A stretch of DNA of 64,000 nucleotides from Rosistilla ulvae. Lineage in GTDB: Bacteria > Planctomycetota > Planctomycetia > Pirellulales > Pirellulaceae. Shown here in pieces: positions 7,462 through 15,862 of the stretch. Where the stretch lies: NCBI RefSeq assembly GCF_007741475.1, contig NZ_CP036261.1, positions 248,001-312,000 of the forward strand, written 5' to 3'. Position numbers and translations under genes: made by a program. Below the pieces are notes generated by a model. That model did no database searches. It saw only the letters and a program-made list of their open reading frames with translations, and was not told the origin of the DNA. Each line of letters starts with the position of its first letter. Within the stretch, counting starts at the first letter, position 1.

Positions 7462-10061
7462 ACCAACTGCGGCTGGGCAAACGAAGCGACATTGGGCGGC
7501 CCGATCAACGATTGCCGCAGCGTACCTGTCGCGCGGCCGAGATCGATCTGGGCGACGCCATAATTAATTTGTGATTGCAGCAGCGAATTCTCCGACGCCT
7601 GCAGACGGTCCTGAGCGCGGAGGATGTTGTCCAGATAGAGATCGGTAAAGCTGGTCCCGTCGGCGAGATAACGCATCCGAGCGTTGACGTAGTTGAGATC
7701 TTCGTGAGCCGAGACGAGAGCGCGTCCTTTGAGGTCGAGATCGGTGGCAGCTTGGGCTGTCGCCAGCCAGCGATCGCGAACTTCCAAAGCGATATCGGCC
7801 GCCACGCCCTGCAGATCGGCTTCGAAGCGTTTTAGATTGGCGACCGTTTGACGTTGCCGAGCGTTTGCGGCGCGGTTGTAAACGGGGACCTCAAACGTCA
7901 GCCCGCCGCTGATCCCTGGATTGGAATCGACGAACTGATCGCGGAACGCGTCGCCGAAGTTCTTGTCACCGCGGAGCGATGCCGAATAGGTCGACAACAC
8001 GAGGTTCAGAACCGGCAGCAACTCGTTGTCGGCGACGTTGTTTTCGATCGCCGCGGATTGAATCTGCTTCAACGCTCGCCGCACCTCGGGGCGATAGGCC
8101 AACCCGACTTCGACATCTTGCTGCACGTCGCTGGCTACACCCGTTTCGGGCGGCAGCGTCGTGGTGACGAATTCAAAGCCTTGCTGTTGAGCGTAGTTGG
8201 AACCAAAGATCTCGCGGAGCAAAGCTTCCTGAGCCCGCACCACATCGTATTCAGCCGACACCGTCGCCGCATAGCGAGACGCCACTGCGCTGCGGATGCG
8301 GTTCATGTTGTCCTTGCCGGCATCGATCTGCTGACGCTTCTCGACGATCTTCAACAGTTTGTCGGCGCGGTGCCACGATGCTCGGGTTTGGACGAACCGG
8401 CCGCGGACGCCAACCAGATTCCAGTACGCCACGGCGACCACTTGCAACTGCTGCTCGATTCCGGCCTGCAGATCTTCGACGGAAACTTGATGGGCGAACT
8501 TGGACAGTTCGACCGGACTGGTATTCACTTGGTAACCAGCACCGCGCAACAACGGTTGTGTGTAATCGATCGACAAGCGTTGGTTGGCTTGATCCGGCGG
8601 GGTGAAAAAGCTGGAGTTCGAATCGCGGAAACCTGTCCGATGTGCGATTTCGAGATCCCCGCCAAGTCGATTTCGCTGACGGCCGCCGAAGCGGGTGCCG
8701 TAATCGTTGACTTCCAAACGGCTGGCGGCACCAGCCAACGCGTCCCCCACGGGGTCGTCATCGTGAGCCCAGATCGATTCGACAAACACCGTCCAGTCGA
8801 ATCCGGCGTCCAGTCGAGCGACCTCGTAACCACGGCTGTCGACCTCCGCGGTCAACGACAACAGCTCGGGTGAAAACCGCAGCGCCGCTCGGTACGCATC
8901 TTCCAGCGTCATCGCTTGAGATCGATCGAACCGCAACAAAGGTTTGCGAACTTCATCATCCCACCACTTGCCATCGCGTTGCAGCGACGACTGGGGATCG
9001 ACGCGATCGACAACGACGCTGGCTCCCTCCGGTTGTGGTGTCGCGGTGCGAGGCGGGGCGATCGCTTCGATCGGAGCGGTCGGCTGCGGGTCCGCGGCAG
9101 GCGTCTCGGTGATACTCTCCAAAAGCGCTTCAAACTGGGGCAGCGGCTGAGACGGAGTTGCTGCGGGGCGGGGCAGGTCTTCGGCCAGCGCTTCGGTCCG
9201 GGGCGGATCGATCGTCTCGCGTCGCATTGGCGGTACATCGGGGATCGCGATCCCGGTGATCTCGCTGTCGAGCCGCGGATCGGCCCGAGGGGGCAGCGGC
9301 GAGACCTGCAACGGTTCGTGAGGCTGGTTGTCCAGATCGGGCAGCCGAAACGCATCGTATAGACTTGGCCCCGATCCCTGCGATTCACCGATGATGTGCG
9401 GCAGACGCTGGGGCTTCTGAACCTTCGGCAGCCGCTGGGTGTGGATGATGCTTGGCACCTCGTCGACATCGTTAGACGAGGTCGCTGGCGAATCGGGCAG
9501 CGGTTTCTGCGAAGCGTCGGCGTTTTCCGCTGGCTGCAGCTGGATCGCCGGCATTTCGATAAGCGGCGGTGGTTCCAGCGGATCGATTGCGGGCGCTTCA
9601 TCGGCCGATGGTTGTTCGTTTTCAACAGGCTGCGACGGAGCCACTTCCTGCGGCTGCGATGTATTGTCTTGCATCAGCACCGAATCGGGCAACCGGTCAC
9701 TGGGCGAAGGCGTTTGGTCCTCAGGAGGCGTTGGCCCGTTGAGAGCGATCGATAGACGCACAGCTGCCGGAGCGATGGTGGCAGACGGCTTGGGCGCCAC
9801 CGGTTCGCAGACCCGTTGAACCGTTTTAGGAAAGGGCCTGCCAAGCGCTGTTGCCGCGAGCCGCGGCGGCGCGGGGGCGGGACGTCCCAGAGCGGCTCGT
9901 GCCGCGGCAGGCCCGTTGACTGGGGCGGCACGATTCCAAAGCTGCATGCTCTGGTCCGAACCGATCACCGGAGCCAACGGTTTGGCTGGATCGCCAGCCG
10001 CTGCAAAACCTAGCGGCAGAGCGATCGAGAACGTCGCGATGATCTTATGAATAACCTGCAT
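7455..10061 (-). CDS. TolC-family outer-membrane protein with long Pro-rich N-terminal extension
   Basis: 868 residues. A signal peptide (MQVIHKIIATFSIALPLGFAAAG) is followed by about 320 residues rich in Pro, Ala, Glu and Gln with no recognisable fold. The TolC/OEP domain then spans about residues 365-850: MTLEDAYRAALRFSPELLSL, later QRLSIDYTQPLLRGAGY, helical barrel repeats, and GLAYRPEVRRALKQI. TolC trimers form the outer-membrane exit duct of efflux pumps or type I secretion. No inner-membrane pump or adaptor is adjacent. The extension is longer than in typical TolC proteins (about 450-500 residues) and could span or bind the periplasmic matrix. The ATG at 10061 was chosen because it begins the signal peptide. 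Confidence 0.88.
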   Translation of the reverse strand: MQVIHKIIATFSIALPLGFAAAGDPAKPLAPVIGSDQSMQLWNRAAPVNGPAAARAALGRPAPAPPRLAATALGRPFPKTVQRVCEPVAPKPSATIAPAAVRLSIALNGPTPPEDQTPSPSDRLPDSVLMQDNTSQPQEVAPSQPVENEQPSADEAPAIDPLEPPPLIEMPAIQLQPAENADASQKPLPDSPATSSNDVDEVPSIIHTQRLPKVQKPQRLPHIIGESQGSGPSLYDAFRLPDLDNQPHEPLQVSPLPPRADPRLDSEITGIAIPDVPPMRRETIDPPRTEALAEDLPRPAATPSQPLPQFEALLESITETPAADPQPTAPIEAIAPPRTATPQPEGASVVVDRVDPQSSLQRDGKWWDDEVRKPLLRFDRSQAMTLEDAYRAALRFSPELLSLTAEVDSRGYEVARLDAGFDWTVFVESIWAHDDDPVGDALAGAASRLEVNDYGTRFGGRQRNRLGGDLEIAHRTGFRDSNSSFFTPPDQANQRLSIDYTQPLLRGAGYQVNTSPVELSKFAHQVSVEDLQAGIEQQLQVVAVAYWNLVGVRGRFVQTRASWHRADKLLKIVEKRQQIDAGKDNMNRIRSAVASRYAATVSAEYDVVRAQEALLREIFGSNYAQQQGFEFVTTTLPPETGVASDVQQDVEVGLAYRPEVRRALKQIQSAAIENNVADNELLPVLNLVLSTYSASLRGDKNFGDAFRDQFVDSNPGISGGLTFEVPVYNRAANARQRQTVANLKRFEADLQGVAADIALEVRDRWLATAQAATDLDLKGRALVSAHEDLNYVNARMRYLADGTSFTDLYLDNILRAQDRLQASENSLLQSQINYGVAQIDLGRATGTLRQSLIGPPNVASFAQPQLVH

Positions 10062-10220
10062 CGATAACCTGGCAGAATAGACCCAGCGGAACTTGGTGTC
10101 CGACAATCGTGTCCATTCTGTTATCGATTACCACGCGAACCGATTGCATCAATTCTACCGGGCTGATCGAAGTGCTTGCCCGGGAACTGAGGCGTGTCCG
10201 GATTGCGGCAAGTTTACCGG

Positions 10221-12608
10221 TTATCGCACCAAGCCATTGTCGCGCGATGCCGATTGAGGAACCGACTCGGATCCGGTTGCCGCCTTCAGCGCTGCTTTGA
10301 CCTGGCTGTCGGTCAAGATGTCGGGGAGCACGATCGGATTCTTGGGATCGCCAGCGGGGTAGATTGCCAGCAATGGAATCGAAGCGCTTTTCAATTCGCT
10401 GAGCTTCGATTTGATCTCGTCGCTCGGTTGGCTCCAGTCGGCTTTCATCGGGACGACGTTGTGCTGTTGAAGCGCTTCGGCCATCGATTCGGTATTCAGC
10501 ACGCTGTTAAAATTGTAGATGCAGGTCGGGCACCAATTGGCCGTGAAGTCGACCATCACGGTTTTGCCCTGCTTTTGCAATGCTATCAACTTCGCTTCGC
10601 TGTACGATTCCCACTTCATGATCTCCGCCGCGGGAACCAACAAGTGGAACATCAACAGGGTTAGCGCGATCGCCGCACTCGCACCGGTGCACCAAGCGGT
10701 AAACCGCTTCTGCATCGATTCCCAGTTCGGTACGCGGCCGATGATCCAGCAACCGAACCAGACGGCGATCAGCATGCCAAACACGGCGGCGCGATATTCA
10801 TCCGGAACGCCCGCGAACAGATAAACAACCGTTCCCAGCAGGAAGAAGGAGAGCCCTTGTTTCAGGGTCTCCATCCATTCGCCTGGCTTGGGCAGCCAAG
10901 CGATCGTGCTGGGGAACAGTCCGATCAACAGATAGGGCAACGCCATTCCCAGTCCGATCGCCGTGAAGACGGCAACGACGACGAAGTTCGATTGCGTCAG
11001 CATGAACCCAAAGACGGGGCCCAGGAACGGTCCACTGCAGGGCGTGGCCAGGACCGTCGAAAAGACGCCCTTGGAAAACGCACCGGCGGGGCCCTCTTTC
11101 CGCTGCAGCGCGCCGGCGGAGCTGTTGGTCGCAAAGCCGGGCAACGGGATCTCCCAGGTGCCCAGGAAGCTGAGTGCCATCGCAAAGACGAAGACCATCA
11201 ACCCCAGTCGAAACTGGATGTAAGTGTATTGTTCACCCCACGAAAACGATTCGCCGTAAAAGGTGCGAAACCCGATTGCGACGGCTGCCAAGCACCAAAA
11301 GACCGACAGCAACCCAAGGGTATACCAAAGGTTCAGCGAGAGGATTTTACCGCGATCCTGGCCGGCTTGTTCGACAAACGACATCACCTTCAAACCGATC
11401 ACCGGCAGGACGCAGGGCATCAGATTCAAAATCACGCCGCCCAACAAGCCAAAGGCGAGGGCCAGTGGGATACTGAATCCGCTGCCGCTGCCCGGATTGA
11501 CACTGGCCGACAGATCGTCGACCCAGTCGCCCCCAGCGGCCGCTTCAGCGATCTGGTTGTATTCGATCGACGTGATAGCGACCGGCGTTGCGGCGTCCGA
11601 AGTTTCTTTGCCCAAGGCGATCGTGGCGGTTAAGCGAATTCCGCGACGCTCCAAACAGCTGGTGTCGGTGCAGGCTTGATAGCCGATCATCGCTTCCAGC
11701 GGATATTCGCCCGCTTCGGCAGTCTTGTCGACTTGAATCGGTAATGTCCAGGTCACATCCCCTTCGTGATACGCGATCTCGGCGAGGCCGGGGATTTGTT
11801 GATCGCTGAGCACCGGTTCGGTCGAAGCGGTCGGCGGGCCAACGCGCAACGCAGTCTTCTTGGTCACGATCATAACGGTCGAGAAATTGGCGTCGACGGT
11901 CGAGGACTTATACAGATGGTAGCCGTCATCGACGGTCGCGCGGACGATCAATTGAGCATCGTCGCCGGGGCGCACCTTGCCCGGTAGCAGCTCGGCACTC
12001 CAAGAGACGACCGATTTTTCATCGCGGAATTCGCCGCCGGCCATCGGCGGGGCGTAGCTGCCGGTGAACTTTGCCGTCAGCGTCTCTTCGACTGGCAGGC
12101 AGGTGGCGTCTTTGCAAGCTTGGGCGTCGACGATGATTTCGAATTCGGTCGACGATAAGTTCGCTGGATCGGCGAATTGGATCGGCGCCGTCCAGATCAC
12201 TTCGTCCACATGGTCTTCCACCGTCACGCCTTGGAAGATCTCGGGATTCGATTTCTGCGGAGCGGTGTTGGGCGTGAACGGACCGAGCAGCTTGACCGGG
12301 CTGCCTTCGCTCAGTTCTAATCGCGTTCGCTTGGGACCGCCGGCGGGCTGAGTAACCGAATAGAGATGCCAGTCCTTGGCAACAACCGCTTTGACATGAA
12401 CGCGACCGCGGTCGGTGCCGTCGGCTTGTTCGAAGGTCGCTGTCAGTTGCACCTCTTTTTCGACAGCCCCCAACTTCAAGCCCGATGGCAATTGAGGCGC
12501 GAGGTTAAATCGTCGATCGGTTTGAGCCAGAGCAGGGACAGCGAGTGCGAGCAAGCAGATCAGCGTTGCCAATCGAGATCCGTGGTTTACCATAATTTGA
12601 CACTTCAT
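10221..12608 (-). CDS. DsbD/ScsB-like thiol:disulfide interchange protein
   Basis: 795 residues. After a signal peptide come two DsbD-alpha-like domains (about 40-185 and 195-330), each with a Cys pair (CKDATC at 165-170, CTDTSC at 313-318). The membrane part (about 375-660) has the paired transport cysteines, Cys399 in NLMPCVLPVIG and Cys524 in ATPCSGPFLGP. The C-terminal thioredoxin domain has NWCPTC (Cys693/696). The protein should carry electrons from cytosolic thioredoxin across the inner membrane to periplasmic acceptors. The TPCSGPF motif points to the ScsB/DsbD branch rather than a minimal CcdA. It lies 159 bases before the TolC-family gene on the same strand. An alternative start is the ATG at 12593. 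Confidence 0.9.
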   Translation of the reverse strand: MKCQIMVNHGSRLATLICLLALAVPALAQTDRRFNLAPQLPSGLKLGAVEKEVQLTATFEQADGTDRGRVHVKAVVAKDWHLYSVTQPAGGPKRTRLELSEGSPVKLLGPFTPNTAPQKSNPEIFQGVTVEDHVDEVIWTAPIQFADPANLSSTEFEIIVDAQACKDATCLPVEETLTAKFTGSYAPPMAGGEFRDEKSVVSWSAELLPGKVRPGDDAQLIVRATVDDGYHLYKSSTVDANFSTVMIVTKKTALRVGPPTASTEPVLSDQQIPGLAEIAYHEGDVTWTLPIQVDKTAEAGEYPLEAMIGYQACTDTSCLERRGIRLTATIALGKETSDAATPVAITSIEYNQIAEAAAGGDWVDDLSASVNPGSGSGFSIPLALAFGLLGGVILNLMPCVLPVIGLKVMSFVEQAGQDRGKILSLNLWYTLGLLSVFWCLAAVAIGFRTFYGESFSWGEQYTYIQFRLGLMVFVFAMALSFLGTWEIPLPGFATNSSAGALQRKEGPAGAFSKGVFSTVLATPCSGPFLGPVFGFMLTQSNFVVVAVFTAIGLGMALPYLLIGLFPSTIAWLPKPGEWMETLKQGLSFFLLGTVVYLFAGVPDEYRAAVFGMLIAVWFGCWIIGRVPNWESMQKRFTAWCTGASAAIALTLLMFHLLVPAAEIMKWESYSEAKLIALQKQGKTVMVDFTANWCPTCIYNFNSVLNTESMAEALQQHNVVPMKADWSQPSDEIKSKLSELKSASIPLLAIYPAGDPKNPIVLPDILTDSQVKAALKAATGSESVPQSASRDNGLVR

Positions 12609-12733
12609 ATTGTGTATTCCCCGAGACGACTGGATAGCCTGGGTGTTCGACTCTGCCCCTACAGAGACAGAAAATTTTACGGTGCCGACAAAAACAGGGT
12701 CAACAGCTTAGTCGGCGCGATCGAACGTTTTTA

Positions 12734-12749
12734 GTGTGCGTTAGCACAC
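12734..12749. repeat. small palindrome upstream of the DsbD-like gene
   Basis: GTGTGC and GCACAC flank a 4-base centre (GTTA). It sits between the end of the APH-fold gene and the start of the DsbD-like gene. No T-run follows on either strand, so it looks more like a protein-binding site or RNA stem than a terminator. Confidence 0.3.
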
Positions 12750-12819
12750 ATTACGTTTCACTCGCGGCCCGAAAATCCAACCAACCTGCAGCAACTGACA
12801 TATATCTGCGCTGCGGGGG

Positions 12820-13812
12820 CTACGGGAACAGCATTTCCGCACGATCGATCGTTTCTCGGAACCGATCGACTGCTTTTTCTGCTCCCGCATCAAACCTGCG
12901 GTTCTCTACGCACAGCCATTGGGTCCAATTTGCCGACGCTATCAAACTCGTGGCGGCGTCCAACAAGGGGATCAGACGCTCCGAATCGTCAGCCAGTGGG
13001 CAGATCCGACGGTACGCAGCGATAGCTGCATTATACCACTGGGGAGGTATTTCCCCACAGCTTCCTAGAAATCTGGCCAGGTCGGTCGCCGGCGTGTCGA
13101 TGCGGACGGCGTCGTAATCGACGATCGCTGAAACCGATTCCGTTGCGCTGCCAAGGTTGTCGAACAACAGATGTTCTAGGTGGACATCGCGCAGTACCCA
13201 TTGGGTTTTCACCCGGACCGCCGCCGCTTCGTTCAAGCGATAGCGGATCGCAGCGTGGTTCGCATTCCAGAGTGCCATCGCGCGGTGGGCCAGCGATTGC
13301 AGCGGCGGTGGCGAGGCGAGCACGCGATCAAACGGATTGTTATGAGTCAGTTGGTCGATCCGCGCGATCCGAGCCAAGACCGCCGGAGCGACCTGGTCTT
13401 GGCAATCGACAGCGGCAAGGGATCGATGGATCGAGGCGATCGCTGCGGCCGCCTGTTCGATCCGCGGAAGGGACAGTTCGTCGCGCGAAAGGCATCGGCC
13501 GGGCATCCAACGCGTCAGATCCCAGACACCGTTGTCGCTAGCGATCCGCGCGGTGGTTCCTGGGCGACAACCGACCTCGGGGACCAGCATGCATCCGCCG
13601 GTTCGCGCGGCGGACATAAAGCGATGCACCTGATCGACCCGCGCGATCTCGGTTCCCAGCGGCCACCGACGCAGACAATAGCTCGTCCCATCGGCCTCGA
13701 CGCGATAGACTCTCGCGCCGCTGAGTCCCCAGCCGCTGGCAGCCGGTTCGATCTGTGTGGCTCCCCGCGGCGCGAGCAACTGGTGGAGAATCGATTCGGG
13801 GATTTCGTTCAT
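12820..13812 (-). CDS. aminoglycoside phosphotransferase (APH)-fold kinase-like protein
   Basis: 330 residues with an APH/choline-kinase fold. The N-lobe has GWGLSGARVYRVEADG and SYCLRRWP, the likely ATP-binding Lys region with Arg. The catalytic loop reads WVLRDVHLEHLLFDN, and the metal-binding motif is IVDYDAVRIDTPATDLARF. Relative to the usual HGDxHxxN loop the catalytic Asp is kept, but the conserved Asn is His (LEH). The substrate is unknown and need not be an antibiotic. The frame opens with TTG at 13842, and the ATG at 13812 is preferred. It lies 63 bases downstream of the DUF1501 gene and is probably in the same operon. Confidence 0.75.
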   Translation of the reverse strand: MNEIPESILHQLLAPRGATQIEPAASGWGLSGARVYRVEADGTSYCLRRWPLGTEIARVDQVHRFMSAARTGGCMLVPEVGCRPGTTARIASDNGVWDLTRWMPGRCLSRDELSLPRIEQAAAAIASIHRSLAAVDCQDQVAPAVLARIARIDQLTHNNPFDRVLASPPPLQSLAHRAMALWNANHAAIRYRLNEAAAVRVKTQWVLRDVHLEHLLFDNLGSATESVSAIVDYDAVRIDTPATDLARFLGSCGEIPPQWYNAAIAAYRRICPLADDSERLIPLLDAATSLIASANWTQWLCVENRRFDAGAEKAVDRFRETIDRAEMLFP

Positions 13813-13875
13813 GCGGGCAAGTTGGTTGCGGAGCCAGGGCAAAGCCTTGATTCTACCGATCGCAACCGCCGACGC

Positions 13876-15243
13876 TTAGACCAGTTCGCGGATCGGTTCG
13901 ATTCCCTGAGCGACAGGATACTGAGGTCGCCCGCGGAGATCGAACTCGCGAACCGTGTTCAGATCGATGCCGAGGTTGTGATACAGCGTCGCCAACACCT
14001 CTTGGAACTGAATCGGTCGGTCGACAGCATGTTCGCCCAAACGGTTGGTCGAACCGATCACTTGGCCGGTACGCATTCCACCGCAGGCCAACAACGCTGT
14101 CGAAACGCGAGGCCAGTGGTCGCGTCCCGCGTTGGCGTTGATCTTGGGCGTGCGACCGAATTCACCCCAGCAGACGACCGAGACATCTTTATCGAGATTG
14201 CGTTCGACGAGATCCTGGATCAGTGCGGCCAGAGCTTGATCCAGCATCGGCATGTCTTGGCGGGCGCGTTTGAAGTTCTGACCGTGCCAATCCCAACGGC
14301 TGAAGTTCAGCGACACGACGCGGGCCCCCGCTTCGACCAACCGCCGTGCGATCAACAGATTCTCGACCATCTTCGGCGCCCCGTCGGCGCGGAACTGTGG
14401 ATCCCCGGTGCCATATCGCTCGACGATCGCGGGATCCTCTTTCGACAGATCCATCGCGTCGGCCAATTTGCTGCTGGTCAGGATCCCCAACGCTTGGTTG
14501 GTGAAGGCATCCATTCCGTCCATCGCGCCAGTGCTGTCGAGTTCGCGCTGCAGCGAGTCGATCGATTTCAACAGACCGGCTCGATCCTGCAGTCGTTCGA
14601 GCGTGATGTCTTTTAGAACCATGTTGTCGATCTTGGAGGTTTCGCCTTTGCCACCCATCAATCGGAAGGGTGCATGAGCCAAGCCCAGGAAGCCGCCAGC
14701 GCCAGGTTCTCCCCATGGCGCATGACGCGTCTTGTACATCAGGCTCACGTGCGGCGGCATCGCGTTGCCCGCAGGGCCTTGCAGCTTGCTGACCCATGCG
14801 CCCATCGACGGCCAGCCGCCGGCCGGTTCATTGTTCCGAGCGTCCCAACCGGTGACGCATTGGTCGCTGTAGTGCGGCCCTTTAGCGCCAACGACCGAAC
14901 GGATGATCGCACAATGCTCCATCTGCTTGGCCAGCTTGGGAAACAACTCGCAGATTTCGATCCCCGGCACGCTGGTCCCGATCGGCCGGAACTCGCCGCG
15001 GATTTCGCTGGGGGCATCCTGCTTGAGATCCCACATGTCTTGATGGGGCGGGCCGCCGGGCAGGAAGACGTTGATCACCGCTTTGTGCGGACGATGCCCC
15101 TCGCCTTTGGCCGCTTCGGCCTGCAACAACTGGGGCAACGAAAGCGTCCCGAGCGTCATCCCGCCGACTTTGATGAAGTTACGACGCGAGACACCATCAC
15201 AATACTGACCAGCACCGCCAGATCGGCCGAGAATCGTTAACAT
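13876..15243 (-). CDS. DUF1501 (sulfatase-like) Tat-exported protein
   Basis: 455 residues. The N-terminus has a twin-arginine motif (SRRNFIKVGGMTLGTLSLP), so Tat export is likely. The body is a DUF1501 alkaline-phosphatase-superfamily domain: NVFLPGGPPHQDMWDLK, HCAIIRSVVG, SDQCVTGWD, SLNFSRWDWHGQNF and VVCWGEFGRTPKIN. These are conserved landmarks of the large planctomycete family usually found beside DUF1549/DUF1553 cytochrome-like proteins. No such partner is in the window. The function is undetermined. The start at 15243 has GGAG about 9 bases upstream. The in-frame GTG at 15258 was rejected. Confidence 0.9.
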   Translation of the reverse strand: MLTILGRSGGAGQYCDGVSRRNFIKVGGMTLGTLSLPQLLQAEAAKGEGHRPHKAVINVFLPGGPPHQDMWDLKQDAPSEIRGEFRPIGTSVPGIEICELFPKLAKQMEHCAIIRSVVGAKGPHYSDQCVTGWDARNNEPAGGWPSMGAWVSKLQGPAGNAMPPHVSLMYKTRHAPWGEPGAGGFLGLAHAPFRLMGGKGETSKIDNMVLKDITLERLQDRAGLLKSIDSLQRELDSTGAMDGMDAFTNQALGILTSSKLADAMDLSKEDPAIVERYGTGDPQFRADGAPKMVENLLIARRLVEAGARVVSLNFSRWDWHGQNFKRARQDMPMLDQALAALIQDLVERNLDKDVSVVCWGEFGRTPKINANAGRDHWPRVSTALLACGGMRTGQVIGSTNRLGEHAVDRPIQFQEVLATLYHNLGIDLNTVREFDLRGRPQYPVAQGIEPIRELV

Positions 15244-15862
15244 CGCAGAAGGCTCCACAGGTAGGAACGAACAACATCGATGTCGTTCGCGCGTGGTTGA
15301 GGGTCGTTTGCGTTGACCGCACGTTGGGGGGCGGACAACCTAACGCATATCGTAACGGTCGCTTGCCCGCCGTACAACAAATGAAACTTGCAGATTCACA
15401 CTGTATTTTGCGAGTGCTAGCATCGATAGCACGGTTGGGAGCGACGAAACGGGGCATCCATCGGTATCCACTCGCCGCCCCCCATGAATCGCCACGTAGA
15501 CGCTAGTTCAGGTGCCTGTGGACCACTAGCCAGGCTTGATAGTTGACGTGGTGTCACGTCCCTGCACAACTTACGCATGCGCCCACATGGCGATCGTGCT
15601 CGCATGGATTAGGGCGCCCAGCGGACCGATTCCTGCTCGTCCTGCAGCGACGTGTGGCCAACTTCGGTCAATCGCTTCGGTTGCGATTGCAGATCCGCGC
15701 CCCTTGCTGCCGAAATTCATAGCAGGTCAGTAGGTGGGCAATGTGGATGTCGCAAGACGTCGGATAGGGGGTGGCAGGTTTTCCAATTTGAGAGTTTTTC
15801 ATGTCGACAACTTTCCCAGATCGAGTTCGGATCTGACTTCATCTGAAAAAGGCTCTCTAGAA
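15244..15862. other. 619-base intergenic region between divergent genes
   Basis: This lies between the leftward DUF1501 gene and the rightward hybrid kinase. No open frame has a plausible start and motif, and no RNA gene was recognised. It should hold the two divergent promoters. Confidence 0.45.

Noticed and set aside
12734-12749. CIRCE-type heat-shock operator
   Set aside because: The palindrome does not match the TTAGCACTC-N9-GAGTGCTAA consensus and no chaperone gene is adjacent.
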